From: Ciceribacter thiooxidans
Lineage (GTDB): Bacteria; Pseudomonadota; Alphaproteobacteria; Rhizobiales; Rhizobiaceae
Length of the DNA stretch: 64,000 nt
Reading direction: 5' to 3'
Assembly: GCF_014126615.1 (NCBI RefSeq)
Contig: NZ_CP059896.1
Coordinates: 1,064,501-1,128,500 of the forward strand
Of this stretch, positions 15,724 to 25,614 are shown piece by piece (position 1 is the first letter of the stretch; each line of letters begins with the position of its first letter). Under the pieces are notes generated by a model. The model did not search any database and had not been told where the DNA came from. It saw only the letters and a program-made list of their open reading frames with translations. Made by a program: the position numbers and the translations under genes.

Positions 15724-15752
15724 AGGGCCGGGAGAAATTCCGGCCCTTTTTC
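15724..15752 (+). terminator. rho-independent terminator after the RidA gene
   Basis: AGGGCCGG (15724-15731) pairs with CCGGCCCT (15740-15747) around an eight-base loop and is followed by TTTTTCG. A near copy of this element occurs again at 15940. Confidence 0.9.
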
Positions 15753-15810
15753 GTTAGGGGCGAACATGGATGCGGTGTGTTCGCCGATATAAGCGCAAGC
15801 GCAAGATTGC

Positions 15811-15924
15811 CGTCATGCCGGCCTCCGAGCCGGCGTCCAGTGCGATCAAGTCCTTGATCGCGAAATGGTTTTTTCACGGCGCAGACGCGCCACGGCTGGA
15901 TGCCGGATCAAGTCCGGCATGACG
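15811..15924. repeat. palindromic intergenic repeat element (MITE-like, about 114 bp)
   Basis: The element is bounded by imperfect terminal inverted repeats of about 30 bases: 15811-15840 (CGTCATGCCGGCC...) and 15896-15924 (...CCGGCATGACG). Inside is a perfect nine-base inverted repeat, GCGATCAAG/CTTGATCGC (15842-15850 and 15853-15861). The outer arm (GGATCAAGTCCGGCATGACG) resembles a family of short palindromic repeats I recall as common between genes in alphaproteobacteria. No coding capacity is seen. Confidence 0.7.
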
Positions 15925-15939
15925 GAGGATCGGGTGGAA

Positions 15940-15973
15940 CCGGGAGTAATCCCGGCCTTTTTCGTTTGGGGCG
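15940..15973 (+). repeat. duplicated copy of the RidA terminator
   Basis: CCGGGA (15940-15945) pairs with TCCCGG (15950-15955) and is followed by CCTTTTTCGTTTGGGGCG. It aligns over about 35 bases with the terminator downstream of the RidA gene (15728-15762), differing at only a few positions. The palindromic element lies between the two copies. Confidence 0.7.
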
Positions 15974-15993
15974 CGTCGTTCTGCACCTGCGGA

Positions 15994-16416
15994 TCAGAGC
16001 CCGAAGGTGACGAAGCCGTTGGCGTCCATCGCCCAGGCCGGGTTCCAGGCGATCTCCCAGGCGTGGTCGTCGGGATCGGCGACATAGCCGCGAAAGCCGC
16101 CGTGAAGCGGTTCGTCGGCAGGCCGCAGCAGCGTGCCGCCGGCATCGACCAGCCGCTGCAGGAGCGGTTCGACTTCTTCCCGTTCCCGGACATTGTGGGA
16201 GAGCGAAAAGGCGCCCGGGGCAAGCAGGCCGCGCCGGTTCATGTCGGCCTCCAGCGCATCCTTGTGGAAGGTGCCAAGCACGAAGCCGTTCATCTGGTTG
16301 AAGATGATCTCGGGGTTTTCGAAGACCGGCGACCAGCCGAAGCCCTCGACATAAAAACGGCGCGAGCGAGCGAGATCGGCGATGCCGAGCGAGATGACGG
16401 AAATCTGTTGCTGCAT
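15994..16416 (-). CDS. VOC (glyoxalase/bleomycin-resistance) superfamily protein
   Basis: The 140-residue protein has the paired beta-alpha-beta-beta-beta units of the vicinal oxygen chelate fold. It begins with QISVISLGIADLARSRRFY (residues 3-21) and GFGWSPVFENPEIIFNQM, and ends with GYVADPDDHAWEIAWNP (about 110-126), where the acidic metal ligand lies. The function could be a dioxygenase, glyoxalase or resistance protein and is not predictable. The start is taken as ATG 16416 rather than a TTG two codons earlier, with AAAGGTG upstream. It stands alone. Confidence 0.82.
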   Translation of the reverse strand: MQQQISVISLGIADLARSRRFYVEGFGWSPVFENPEIIFNQMNGFVLGTFHKDALEADMNRRGLLAPGAFSLSHNVREREEVEPLLQRLVDAGGTLLRPADEPLHGGFRGYVADPDDHAWEIAWNPAWAMDANGFVTFGL

Positions 16417-16436
16417 GACCAAGCACCTTTCGTTGG

Positions 16437-16490
16437 CGCAGGCACCATGCCTGCGCGTTTGAAGGTCTTGGGCCGTTGCCGCGGCAACGG
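16437..16490. promoter_or_regulatory. hairpin plus 18-bp perfect palindrome upstream of the VOC gene
   Basis: CGCAGGCA/TGCCTGCG (16437-16444 and 16448-16455, three-base loop) is followed by the perfect palindrome CCGTTGCCGCGGCAACGG at 16473-16490. They lie in the 239-base gap between the LysE-family gene and the VOC gene, both on the reverse strand. The palindrome could be a dimeric operator or part of a terminator for the exporter gene; no T-run is evident. Confidence 0.4.
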
Positions 16491-16655
16491 AAGGACCCGC
16501 TCTCGCGGGGGCCGGGCCAACCGCACCGACCTAACCTGTTTCAGACAAGATCGATATAGGGCGGTCGCGCCCGCTGCCAAGAGGCCAGCACGGATATCGT
16601 CGGCCGGCACTCTCGTCAGGTCCGGCGGACGCGTAGGCAAGATCGCGGCGGCCTC

Positions 16656-17291
16656 TTACGAACCTGCCCGCCGGTAGAATGCCAGAGAGCCGGCGAGGGC
16701 CAGCAGAGCGCCGCCGCAGATGCGGTCGAGCCAGAGCGCTCCGGACGTGCGCAACATCCTGACGGCCTGCGACCCGAGTGCGGCATAGCCGAACATCACC
16801 AGGAAATCGATGCCGGCGAAGACAAGGGCAAGTATCAGATATTGTTGGCTCTGGGGTGCCGCGGGATTGATGAACTGCGGCAGGAAGGCGGAAAAGAACA
16901 GGTATCCCTTCGGGTTCGTCACGGCAACGAGGAAGCTCTTGAGAAGGAGCGACCGCGCCGAACCTGCCCCATCTTCTCCGCCCGCGCGAAGGGATACGTC
17001 GAGCGTTCCTCTGGAACGCAGAAGCACGACGCCGAGGAAGGCGAGATAGGCGACACCGACCCATTTGACGACCGTAAACCAGAATTCAGAGGCTGCGAGC
17101 AGGGCGCCGAGCCCGAGGGCGACCGCTCCGATCAGGACAAAGTCGGACAAGACCGCGCCAACCATGCCGAAGCAGGCACGCCGCATGCCGAAACGCGAAC
17201 CGTTCGTCAGGGCGAGCAGCACGGTGGGGCCGGGCGTGGCAATCCCGATGAAGGCGACAAGAGAAAATGCAAGAACGGTCACGTCGGTCAT
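16656..17291 (-). CDS. LysE/RhtB-family amino acid exporter
   Basis: The 211-residue inner-membrane protein has about six hydrophobic segments and the LysE-family N-terminus with GIATPGPTVLLALTNGSRFG (residues 16-35). VGVAYLAFLGVVLLRSRG (about 78-95) and the central VAVTNPKGYLFFSAFLPQF (about 122-140) are also characteristic. Members export amino acids such as lysine, threonine or homoserine lactone-like compounds; the substrate here is unknown. GGAGG precedes the ATG. A second family member lies at 34176-34811. Confidence 0.92.
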   Translation of the reverse strand: MTDVTVLAFSLVAFIGIATPGPTVLLALTNGSRFGMRRACFGMVGAVLSDFVLIGAVALGLGALLAASEFWFTVVKWVGVAYLAFLGVVLLRSRGTLDVSLRAGGEDGAGSARSLLLKSFLVAVTNPKGYLFFSAFLPQFINPAAPQSQQYLILALVFAGIDFLVMFGYAALGSQAVRMLRTSGALWLDRICGGALLALAGSLAFYRRAGS

Positions 17292-17515
17292 CTTCTTCCC
17301 TCCATAGATGAACAGCCGTCACGGCGACTCGCGTCAGCTTCCCACTTTTGCTTCGGTTTTGCGACTGATTTGCGCCGGACGACAACGCCCGCACGTCTTG
17401 TGATCTCCGACTGTACGGTGACGGTGCCTGACCGGAACGCCGGCATCGATCCGTCTCCCGTCAGTTCGGCTTGCGACCGGGCGATCCCGGACGCTTTCCT
17501 CGACTGGCGTCCGCC

Positions 17516-19168
17516 TTACGCCTTGTTGCGGATCTGGGTCAGCGTGCGTGCGGGCGTGATCGCTTCCGGATCGAGCTTGATGTCGAGGATCGCCGGCTTG
17601 CCGGAGGCGCGGGCGCGCTCGAAGGCGGGGGCGAAATCCTCGGTCTTCTCCACCACTTCGCCATGGCCGCCATAGGCGCGGGCAAGGGCGGCGAAATCCG
17701 GGTTGGTGAGGTCGGTCGCGCTGACGCGGCCCGGATATTCTCGCTCCTGATGCATGCGGATTGTGCCGTAGATGCCGTTGTTCACCAGACAGACGATGAT
17801 CGGCAGGTTGTAGCGGATCGCGGTCGCGAATTCCTGGCCGTGCATCATGAAGCAACCGTCACCGGCAAAGCAGACGACCTCGCGCCCGGGGAAGAGCTGC
17901 TTGGCGGCGACGGCCGCCGGAAGCCCGTAGCCCATCGAGCCGGAGGTCGGGGCGGCCTGCGTGTTGTAGGCGCGGAAGCGGTGGAAGCGGTGCACCCAGG
18001 TCGCGTAGTTGCCGGCGCCGTTGGTGAAGATCGTGTCCTTCGCGGTGTTTTCTTCCAGCCATTCCATGATCGGCCCCATGTGGACCGCGCCGGGGCCGCT
18101 TGCGGGTGGCGTCGACCAGGAGAGGTAGGCTGCGTGCATCGCTTCGGTGCGGGCGGCCCAGGCGGGGGCCTGCGGTGCCGGAACCGACTTCAGCGCGGCG
18201 GCGAAATCTTCGGGTGCGGCACAGATCGCCAGATCCGGGCGATAGACGCGGCCGAGTTCCGACGGATCGGGATGGACGTGGACGAGGGTCTGCGACGGGT
18301 AGGGGACGTCGAGCAGGGTGTAGCTCGAGGACGGCATTTCGGAGAAGCGCCCGCCGATGAGGACGACGAGGTCTGCCTCCTTGATCTCCTTCGCCAGCGC
18401 CGGATTGATGCCGATGCCGACATCGCCGGCGTAAGACGGATGCAGGTGGTCGAAGAGCATCTGGCGGCGGAAGGAGCAGCCGACCGGCATTTTCCAGCGC
18501 GTGGCGAAATCCTCGATCGCCGCGACGGCCTCCTCGCTCCAGCGGGTGCCGCCGAGGACGAGCATCGGCCGCTCGGCCTTTGCGAGCAGGTCGGCGAAGG
18601 CGGCGATCTGGGCGGCACCCGGATGGCTTTCGACCGGGGTCGCGGGACGCGGGGCGGGCGCCTCAACCTCGTCCACCAGCATGTCCTCCGGCAGCGTCAG
18701 GACGACGGGACCGGGACGGCCGGAAGTCGCGACGGCGAAGGCGCGGGTGACGAATTCCGGAATGCGGCGGGCGTCATCGATCTCACCCACCCATTTGGCG
18801 AATTCGGTGAAGGCGCGGCGGTACTCGACCTCCTGGAAGGCTTCACGCTCCTTCATGTCGCGGCCGATCTGGCCGATGAAAAGGATCATCGGGATGGAGT
18901 CCTGCCGGGCGATGTGCAGGCCGGCGGAGGCGTTGGTGGCGCCGGGACCGCGGGTCACCATGCAGATGCCGGGCTTGCCGGTGAGCCGGCCCCAGCAATC
19001 GGCCATCATCGCCGCGCCGCCTTCCTGTCGGCAGACGATGGTCTCGATGCCGCTGTCACGCAGCGCATCGAGCACGGCGAGATAGCTCTCGCCAGGCACG
19101 CAGGATACACGCTCGACACCGTTGGCAAGCAGCGCGTCGACGATTAGTTGTCCGCCGGTCTTCTTCAT
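17516..19168 (-). CDS. thiamine-diphosphate-dependent enzyme (acetolactate synthase-like)
   Basis: The 550-residue protein has the three-domain layout of the POX/AHAS family. The N-terminal PYR domain has the catalytic Glu in IVCRQEGGAAMMADCWGRLTG near residue 50 and TRGPGATNASAGLHIA near 75. A central nucleotide-like domain covers about 190-330. The C-terminal PP domain has the thiamine-diphosphate motif GDGCFMMHGQEFATAIRYN ... NN near 430-455. It lies two bases after the CaiB-type CoA transferase on the same strand, so they form an operon. The ATG at 19168 (GGAAAGG upstream) is preferred over a TTG two codons earlier. Pairing with a class III CoA transferase recalls oxalyl-CoA decarboxylase/formyl-CoA transferase, but I cannot assign the substrate; it lacks an adjacent small AHAS subunit, so it is probably not valine biosynthesis. 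Confidence 0.87.
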   Translation of the reverse strand: MKKTGGQLIVDALLANGVERVSCVPGESYLAVLDALRDSGIETIVCRQEGGAAMMADCWGRLTGKPGICMVTRGPGATNASAGLHIARQDSIPMILFIGQIGRDMKEREAFQEVEYRRAFTEFAKWVGEIDDARRIPEFVTRAFAVATSGRPGPVVLTLPEDMLVDEVEAPAPRPATPVESHPGAAQIAAFADLLAKAERPMLVLGGTRWSEEAVAAIEDFATRWKMPVGCSFRRQMLFDHLHPSYAGDVGIGINPALAKEIKEADLVVLIGGRFSEMPSSSYTLLDVPYPSQTLVHVHPDPSELGRVYRPDLAICAAPEDFAAALKSVPAPQAPAWAARTEAMHAAYLSWSTPPASGPGAVHMGPIMEWLEENTAKDTIFTNGAGNYATWVHRFHRFRAYNTQAAPTSGSMGYGLPAAVAAKQLFPGREVVCFAGDGCFMMHGQEFATAIRYNLPIIVCLVNNGIYGTIRMHQEREYPGRVSATDLTNPDFAALARAYGGHGEVVEKTEDFAPAFERARASGKPAILDIKLDPEAITPARTLTQIRNKA

Positions 19169-19170
19169 CT

Positions 19171-20367
19171 TCAAGCCTTTCCTTCGATGTCCGCCAGCTC
19201 GGCGAGAACCTCGTCCTGGTGTTCGCCGATGCGCGGGCTCGGCCGTTCGTAGCGCAGGGGGGTCTTCGAGAGAACGATCGGTGTTCGCACGCCTGGAATG
19301 CTGTTGCCGTCGACGTCATCGAGATCGATGCGCAGACCGCGCGCCTTCACCTGCGGATCGTCGAACATCTCGGCGATCGAGTTGATCGGGCCGGCCGGCA
19401 CGGCATTGCTCTCGCAAGCCGTCAGGAGATCGCGCTTCACCCATTTCGCGGTCTCGCCCGAAACGATGCGGCGGACCTCGGCCTTGTTGGCGACGCGCGC
19501 CTTGTTGGTTGAGAAGCGTTCGTCGTCCGCAACGGCGGCGATGCCGAGGATGGTGCAGAGGCGTTTGAACTGGCCGTCATTGCCGACGGCGAGGATCAGG
19601 TGGCCGTCGGCTGTCGGAACGACTTCGTAAGGGGAGATGTTCGGATGGGCGTTGCCGAGGCGGACCGGCGCCTTGCCGGAGACGAGATAGTTCATGTTCT
19701 GGTTGGCGAGGACCGCGGCCATGACGTCGAGGAGCGCCATGTCGACGTGCTGGCCCTCACCGGTCTTCATCGCGTGGATCAGCGCCGCCTGAATGGCGGT
19801 GACGGCATAGATGCCGGTGAAGATGTCGGCGATTGCGACGCCCGCTTTCATCGGCTGGCCGTCCGGCTCGCCGGTGATCGACATGAAACCGGACATGCCC
19901 TGGACGATGTAGTCGTAGCCGGCGAAATTGGCATAGGGGCCGTTCTGGCCGAAGCCGGTGATCGAGCAATAAACGAGCTTGGGATTGATCGCCTTCAGGC
20001 TCTCGTAGTCGAGGCCGTATTTTTCCAGCCCACCGAGCTTGAAGTTCTCGATCACCACGTCGGCGGTGGCGACCAGCCGGCGGACGATGTCGCGGCCTTC
20101 CTCGCTCTTCAGGTCGACGGCGATCGAGCGCTTGTTACGGTTCGTCGAATGGTAATAGGCGGCCGAGAGGTTCTCCCCGTCCTTGCCCTCGACGAAGGGC
20201 GGACCCCAGGCGCGGGTGTCGTCGCCGCCCTCGGGGTTCTCAACCTTGATGACGTCGGCGCCCATATCGGCCAGCATCTGCCCGGCCCAGGGACCGGCAA
20301 GGACGCGGGCCAGTTCGATCACGCGGATGCCGGCAAGCGGCGGACGGGGCTTTCGGGCTTCGGTCAT
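19171..20367 (-). CDS. CaiB/BaiF family (class III) CoA transferase
   Basis: The 398-residue protein is a full-length family III CoA transferase. The N-terminus has IRVIELARVLAGPWAGQMLADMGADVIKVE (in two parts, residues 14-43), then NRNKRSIAVDLKSEEGR near 77 and YDYIVQGMSGFMSITGEP near 145. GVAIADIFTGIYA near 175 holds the Asp expected to form the aspartyl-CoA intermediate. GEGQHVDMALLD near 205 and the C-terminal SKTPLRYERPSPRIGEH are also typical. It moves CoA between carboxylic acids. It is first in an operon with the ThDP enzyme. GAGGA lies a few bases before the ATG. The acyl substrate is unknown. Confidence 0.92.
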   Translation of the reverse strand: MTEARKPRPPLAGIRVIELARVLAGPWAGQMLADMGADVIKVENPEGGDDTRAWGPPFVEGKDGENLSAAYYHSTNRNKRSIAVDLKSEEGRDIVRRLVATADVVIENFKLGGLEKYGLDYESLKAINPKLVYCSITGFGQNGPYANFAGYDYIVQGMSGFMSITGEPDGQPMKAGVAIADIFTGIYAVTAIQAALIHAMKTGEGQHVDMALLDVMAAVLANQNMNYLVSGKAPVRLGNAHPNISPYEVVPTADGHLILAVGNDGQFKRLCTILGIAAVADDERFSTNKARVANKAEVRRIVSGETAKWVKRDLLTACESNAVPAGPINSIAEMFDDPQVKARGLRIDLDDVDGNSIPGVRTPIVLSKTPLRYERPSPRIGEHQDEVLAELADIEGKA

Positions 20368-20545
20368 GCGGCGTCCTCGTTTTCAGGGCGGCGGCGATCT
20401 TGCGGCTAGCGAATAAGGTCCGGCCCTGTCCACCTCGAAGGGCGGTTGCTAAACATTTGCTATAGCGCCGAAATGTCCAGTCGGCACTTGAATTTCGCGC
20501 ATGGGATCATTCCGTTTCGGACGCAGAAGCGCCCCGAAGGGACGG

Positions 20546-21478
20546 TCAGCGACCGGCGAGTGCGCGCGCGGCCCAGTCGGCGAAGTCGGCGATCGCGTCC
20601 TCCCGGCCGAACTCGTTCAGCGTCTCGTGGCGCATCTCCTCGTAGATCCGGGTCGTGACGTCGGTGAAACCGTGGTGCTCGAGCCGCCGCCCGAGCCAGG
20701 CGATCTCGCGGCCGCCGCGTGTCGCCGGGTCCTTGCCGCCGCCGACGAGGTGGATCGGCAGGTTTTTCGGCAGGCGGGCGAGCATGGCCGGAGCGGGCGC
20801 GCGGAAGGTGAGCGCGAAGACGTCGCGCCACATCGAGACGCTCGCCTCGAACCGGCAGAGCGGGTCGCGGTCGTATTTCTCGACTTGCGTGCGGTCGCGG
20901 GAGAGCCAGTCGCTGTCGGACTGCCGGCCGGGAATGGAGCGGCCCCAGGCACGGAACGTCGCAAGCGGCAGGATCGTGCTCGGCACGTCCGAGCCCTTCA
21001 GCATCTGCTCGGCATAGAGCACGGCCTGGGCGAAGCGACCGGCGATGCCGGGGTTGAAGTTGGAATTCCAGACGGCGAGGGCCTGAAAATCCTGCGGGTG
21101 GGAGATCGCGGCGTTGAGCGCGATCAGCCCGCCCATGGAATGGCCGAAGAGCAGCACGGGAAGGGCGCCATGGCGGGAGACGGCGAGATCGCGCATCGCC
21201 TTGACGTCGGCGATCACCTTTTCGACGCCGCCGGCCGGTGCGAAGCGGCCGAGCGGCGCCCCTTCGGTGGACGTCTCGCCGTGTCCGCGGTGGTCATGGG
21301 CATAGACGGCGAAGCCGCGGGCCGCCATCGCCCCGGCGAAGCCGCGGTAGCGGCCGGAATGTTCGACGAGGCCGTGATTGACGAGCAGGATGGCGCGCGG
21401 CGTACCCTCTGCCGGCGCATGATGAAAGGCGAGCCTGGCGCCGGAGGGTGCGTCGTGAAAATCGGTCGTCTCAAACAT
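20546..21478 (-). CDS. alpha/beta hydrolase, lysophospholipase/monoacylglycerol lipase-like
   Basis: The 310-residue protein is of the PldB/serine aminopeptidase S33 type. It has [22 protein letters not shown] (in two parts, residues 31-52) with the oxyanion HG motif, [12 protein letters not shown] near 60, and the nucleophile elbow [16 protein letters not shown] near 110. The Asp of [11 protein letters not shown] lies near 250 and the His of [14 protein letters not shown] near 280, giving a complete Ser-Asp-His triad. Family members release fatty acids from lysophospholipids or monoglycerides. It has no signal peptide and appears monocistronic. Confidence 0.88.
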   Translation of the reverse strand: MFETTDFHDAPSGARLAFHHAPAEGTPRAILLVNHGLVEHSGRYRGFAGAMAARGFAVYAHDHRGHGETSTEGAPLGRFAPAGGVEKVIADVKAMRDLAVSRHGALPVLLFGHSMGGLIALNAAISHPQDFQALAVWNSNFNPGIAGRFAQAVLYAEQMLKGSDVPSTILPLATFRAWGRSIPGRQSDSDWLSRDRTQVEKYDRDPLCRFEASVSMWRDVFALTFRAPAPAMLARLPKNLPIHLVGGGKDPATRGGREIAWLGRRLEHHGFTDVTTRIYEEMRHETLNEFGREDAIADFADWAARALAGR

Positions 21479-21757
21479 CGGCGATCGGTCTTTCGGTTGA
21501 AATGTGGTCTTGTAACGTCAGTCCAAAGCTATTTGCGCGCAATCGGCGGTCATCGCCTGTCCGGCCCCGTTCAACCGGTGCTGCCTCGCGTTTTGCAGGA
21601 TCAGGTCCTTCGGTGTCAACGAGAGCGGAAGGGACGAACGCCTGCGTCGCTCGTTCACCGCGGCGCCCTTGCGCGGGGGATTGGCAGTTGCCCCGCAGGG
21701 CCCTTTCGCCTACATAGCGGCACATCCAGTTCTTTTCCCCCGGGGAGCACATTTTCC

Positions 21758-23407
<1,650 letters not shown>

Positions 23408-23432
23408 AAGAAGCGTTGGTGAAAAAGACGAT

Positions 23433-23458
23433 AAGCCCCGGTTTTCCGGGGCTTTTCT
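23433..23458 (+). terminator. rho-independent terminator after ettA
   Basis: AGCCCCGG (23434-23441) and CCGGGGCT (23446-23453) form an eight-base stem with a four-T loop, followed by TTTCTG. Confidence 0.9.
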
Positions 23459-23532
23459 GTTTCTGGGAGCGATCCGGCACCGCATCGCGGAAGGGCTCCT
23501 GAATTTGCGCTTGCATAAGTGCCGCGATAGAC

Positions 23533-23556
23533 ATAAACATATCTTTATATCTTGAT
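23533..23556. promoter_or_regulatory. predicted SahR operator upstream of the ArsR-methyltransferase gene
   Basis: The AT-rich stretch ATAAACATATCTTTATATC ending in TTGAT has two ATATCTT units (23539 and 23547) and partial dyad symmetry (GATATAAAGATAT on the other strand). It lies 12 bases before the regulator start in otherwise GC-rich DNA. SahR-type regulators bind AT-rich ATATC-containing palindromes, so autoregulation and control of metF are inferred. Confidence 0.6.
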
Positions 23557-23567
23557 TGGGGATTGTA

Positions 23568-24578
23568 ATGGCGAAGCCGATGGAATTTGGCGTGGATGCG
23601 CTCGTCGAACTGCTGAAGGCGGCGGGGGAGCCGACGCGGCTTCGGCTGCTCGCCCTGCTTGCCGCCGGCGATCTGACGGTCACGGACTTGACCGAAATCC
23701 TCGGCCAGTCGCAGCCGCGCATCTCCCGGCACCTGAAGCTCCTCGGCGAGGCCGGGCTGATCGACCGCTACCAGGAAGGGGCCTGGGCCTATTTCCGCCT
23801 GAAACAGGACGGCGATGCCGCCGCACTCGCCGGCATCATCCTCTCGGCTGCCCGCGTCGACGACCCGGTTCTGCTGCGCGACGGCGAGCGGCTCTCCGCC
23901 GTCAAGCGCAACCGCGCCGACAAGGCGCAGGCCTATTTCAGCCGCAACGCCTCCGAATGGGACGAGCTTCGCCGGCTGCACGTGGATGACCGGCAGGTCG
24001 AGGCAGCCCTTCTCGGCGTGCTCGGGCCGGAGCAGGTGGATGCGCTCCTCGACCTCGGCACGGGCACCGGCCGCATTCTGCAGTTTCTTTCCGACCACTA
24101 TCGCCGCGCCGTCGGCATCGACGCCAGCCGCGACATGCTGGCGGTGGCGCGCGCCAATCTCGACAAGGCTGGCATTCTCAAGGCGACGGTGCGCCACGGC
24201 GACATCCTCAACCTGCCGCTCGACGGCAGCGAATACGACGTCGTGACGATCCACCAGGTGCTGCACTTCCTGGTGCAGCCGGAGCTGGCGATCGGCGAGG
24301 CGGCGCGGATGCTGAAGACCGGCGGGCGGCTGGTGATCATCGATCTCGCGCCGCACAGCCTCGAACACTTGCGGGAAGACCACGCCCATGTCCGGCTCGG
24401 CTTCTCCCATCCGGTGATGGCCGACTGGCTCGCCAAATACGGGCTCGCCGTCGAGAAGGTGGTCGACCTGCCGCCGGCAAGCCCGGCGACGCAGGCGCTG
24501 ACCGTCACCATCTGGGTGGCACGCCGGCAGGCCGGCGAGGGCGCCGCGGCAGACAGCATCGAAAATCGGGAGGAATGA
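23568..24578 (+). CDS. sahR: ArsR-family regulator fused to a SAM-methyltransferase domain (SahR type)
   Basis: The 336-residue protein has an ArsR winged helix-turn-helix at residues 8-85 (AAGEPTRLRLLALLAAGDLT, SQPRISRHLKLLGEAGLID) followed by a class I methyltransferase fold. The latter shows LLDLGTGTGRILQFLSDHY near 160 and AVGIDASRDMLAVAR near 182, with the LHFLVQPELAIGEAARMLKTGG segment near 245. This architecture matches SahR, which senses S-adenosylhomocysteine and represses methionine-cycle genes in Proteobacteria. The adjacent metF supports that reading. The ATG at 23568 is five bases after GGGGA. The domain probably acts as a ligand sensor, although methyltransferase activity cannot be excluded. 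Confidence 0.87.
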   Translation: MAKPMEFGVDALVELLKAAGEPTRLRLLALLAAGDLTVTDLTEILGQSQPRISRHLKLLGEAGLIDRYQEGAWAYFRLKQDGDAAALAGIILSAARVDDPVLLRDGERLSAVKRNRADKAQAYFSRNASEWDELRRLHVDDRQVEAALLGVLGPEQVDALLDLGTGTGRILQFLSDHYRRAVGIDASRDMLAVARANLDKAGILKATVRHGDILNLPLDGSEYDVVTIHQVLHFLVQPELAIGEAARMLKTGGRLVIIDLAPHSLEHLREDHAHVRLGFSHPVMADWLAKYGLAVEKVVDLPPASPATQALTVTIWVARRQAGEGAAADSIENREE

Positions 24579-24579
24579 C

Positions 24580-25488
24580 ATGACGCGGGACGATCGACAT
24601 CCGCAAGGCAAGAAGCGGCTCGGCATCTCGTTCGAGTTCTTTCCGCCGAAATCGGAAGAGATGGAAGGCCAGCTCTGGACGACGATCGAGGCGCTCGCCG
24701 GCTGGAATCCCGACTTTGTTTCCGTAACCTACGGAGCCGGCGGCAGCACCAAGGCGCCGACCATGACGACGGTGCGGCGGCTGATTGCCGACACCACACT
24801 GCCGACGGCGGCGCACATCACCTGCGTTGACGCGACGCGGGAGGAAGTCCGCCACGTGGCGGAGGAGTTCATCGCCGCCGGCGTGCGCCGTTTCGTGGCG
24901 CTCCGGGGCGACCCGCAGGGCGGCGTCGGCGCGGCCTATGCTCCGCATCCGGGCGGCTTTGCCAATGCCGCCGAACTGGTCGCGGGACTGAAGGAAATCG
25001 GCGACTTCGACATCTCCGTCTCGGCCTATCCGGAAAAGCATCCGGAAAGCCCGGACGTTGCCGCCGACATCGACATGCTGAAGCGCAAGGCCGATGCCGG
25101 CGCGGCGCGGGCGCTCACCCAGTTCTTCTTCGACAATGATGTCTTCGAGCGCTACCTCGAACGGGTGCGGGCAGCGGGCATCTCCATCCCCGTGGTGCCG
25201 GGCATCATGCTCATCCAGAACCTCACGCAGCTGAAGCGCTTCGCTTCGCTCTGCGGCGCGAGCATCCCGGCCTTCCTCGACGAGCGCTTCGCCGGTCTCG
25301 ACGACCAGCCGCAGGCGCGTGCGGAGGTCGCAGCCGATGTCGCCGCCGAGCAGATCGAGGACCTCGTCCGCCGCGGGATCACAGATTTCCATCTCTATAC
25401 GATGAACAGGGCGCCGCTCGTCTCTGCCGTGTTGCAACGGCTCGGCCTGGAGCGGGGAGGCGAGGCGCGGTCCGGTGCCGCGGCGTGA
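24580..25488 (+). CDS. metF: methylenetetrahydrofolate reductase
   Basis: The 302-residue flavoprotein reduces 5,10-methylene-THF to 5-methyl-THF for methionine synthesis. Hallmarks are GISFEFFPPKSEEME (residues 15-29, catalytic Glu), PDFVSVTYGAGGSTK near 43, AHITCVDATREEV near 76, FVALRGDPQGG near 103, ISVSAYPEKHPESPD near 140 and TQFFFDNDVFERYL near 175. The C-terminal YTMNRAPLV is also typical. It starts one base after the SahR stop with GGAGG upstream, so the two genes are co-transcribed and probably feedback-controlled through the methionine cycle. A bidirectional-looking terminator follows. Confidence 0.96.
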   Translation: MTRDDRHPQGKKRLGISFEFFPPKSEEMEGQLWTTIEALAGWNPDFVSVTYGAGGSTKAPTMTTVRRLIADTTLPTAAHITCVDATREEVRHVAEEFIAAGVRRFVALRGDPQGGVGAAYAPHPGGFANAAELVAGLKEIGDFDISVSAYPEKHPESPDVAADIDMLKRKADAGAARALTQFFFDNDVFERYLERVRAAGISIPVVPGIMLIQNLTQLKRFASLCGASIPAFLDERFAGLDDQPQARAEVAADVAAEQIEDLVRRGITDFHLYTMNRAPLVSAVLQRLGLERGGEARSGAAA

Positions 25489-25503
25489 GCCTCGCCCGAA
25501 CTG

Positions 25504-25542
25504 AAAAGGCGCATACCGTTCATCGTCGGTATACGCCTTTTT
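25504..25542. terminator. terminator between metF and the small membrane peptide gene
   Basis: AAAAGGCGCATACCG (from 25504) pairs with CGGTATACGCCTTTTT (25527 onward) with one mismatch. A-rich and T-rich flanks on both sides allow it to serve metF and the convergent small gene. Confidence 0.85.
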
Positions 25543-25614
25543 AAGATTCTTTGCATATTCTAGCCAGCTAGGACGCTGCTGATGTCCTGTTCCGGCGGCT
25601 GGTCATCTGTTCGC

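Noticed and set aside
20501..21757. extension of the EttA frame upstream over the hydrolase gene
   Set aside because: EttA proteins start at MARQFIYHM. The upstream translation is compositionally odd and is antisense to a clear alpha/beta hydrolase.
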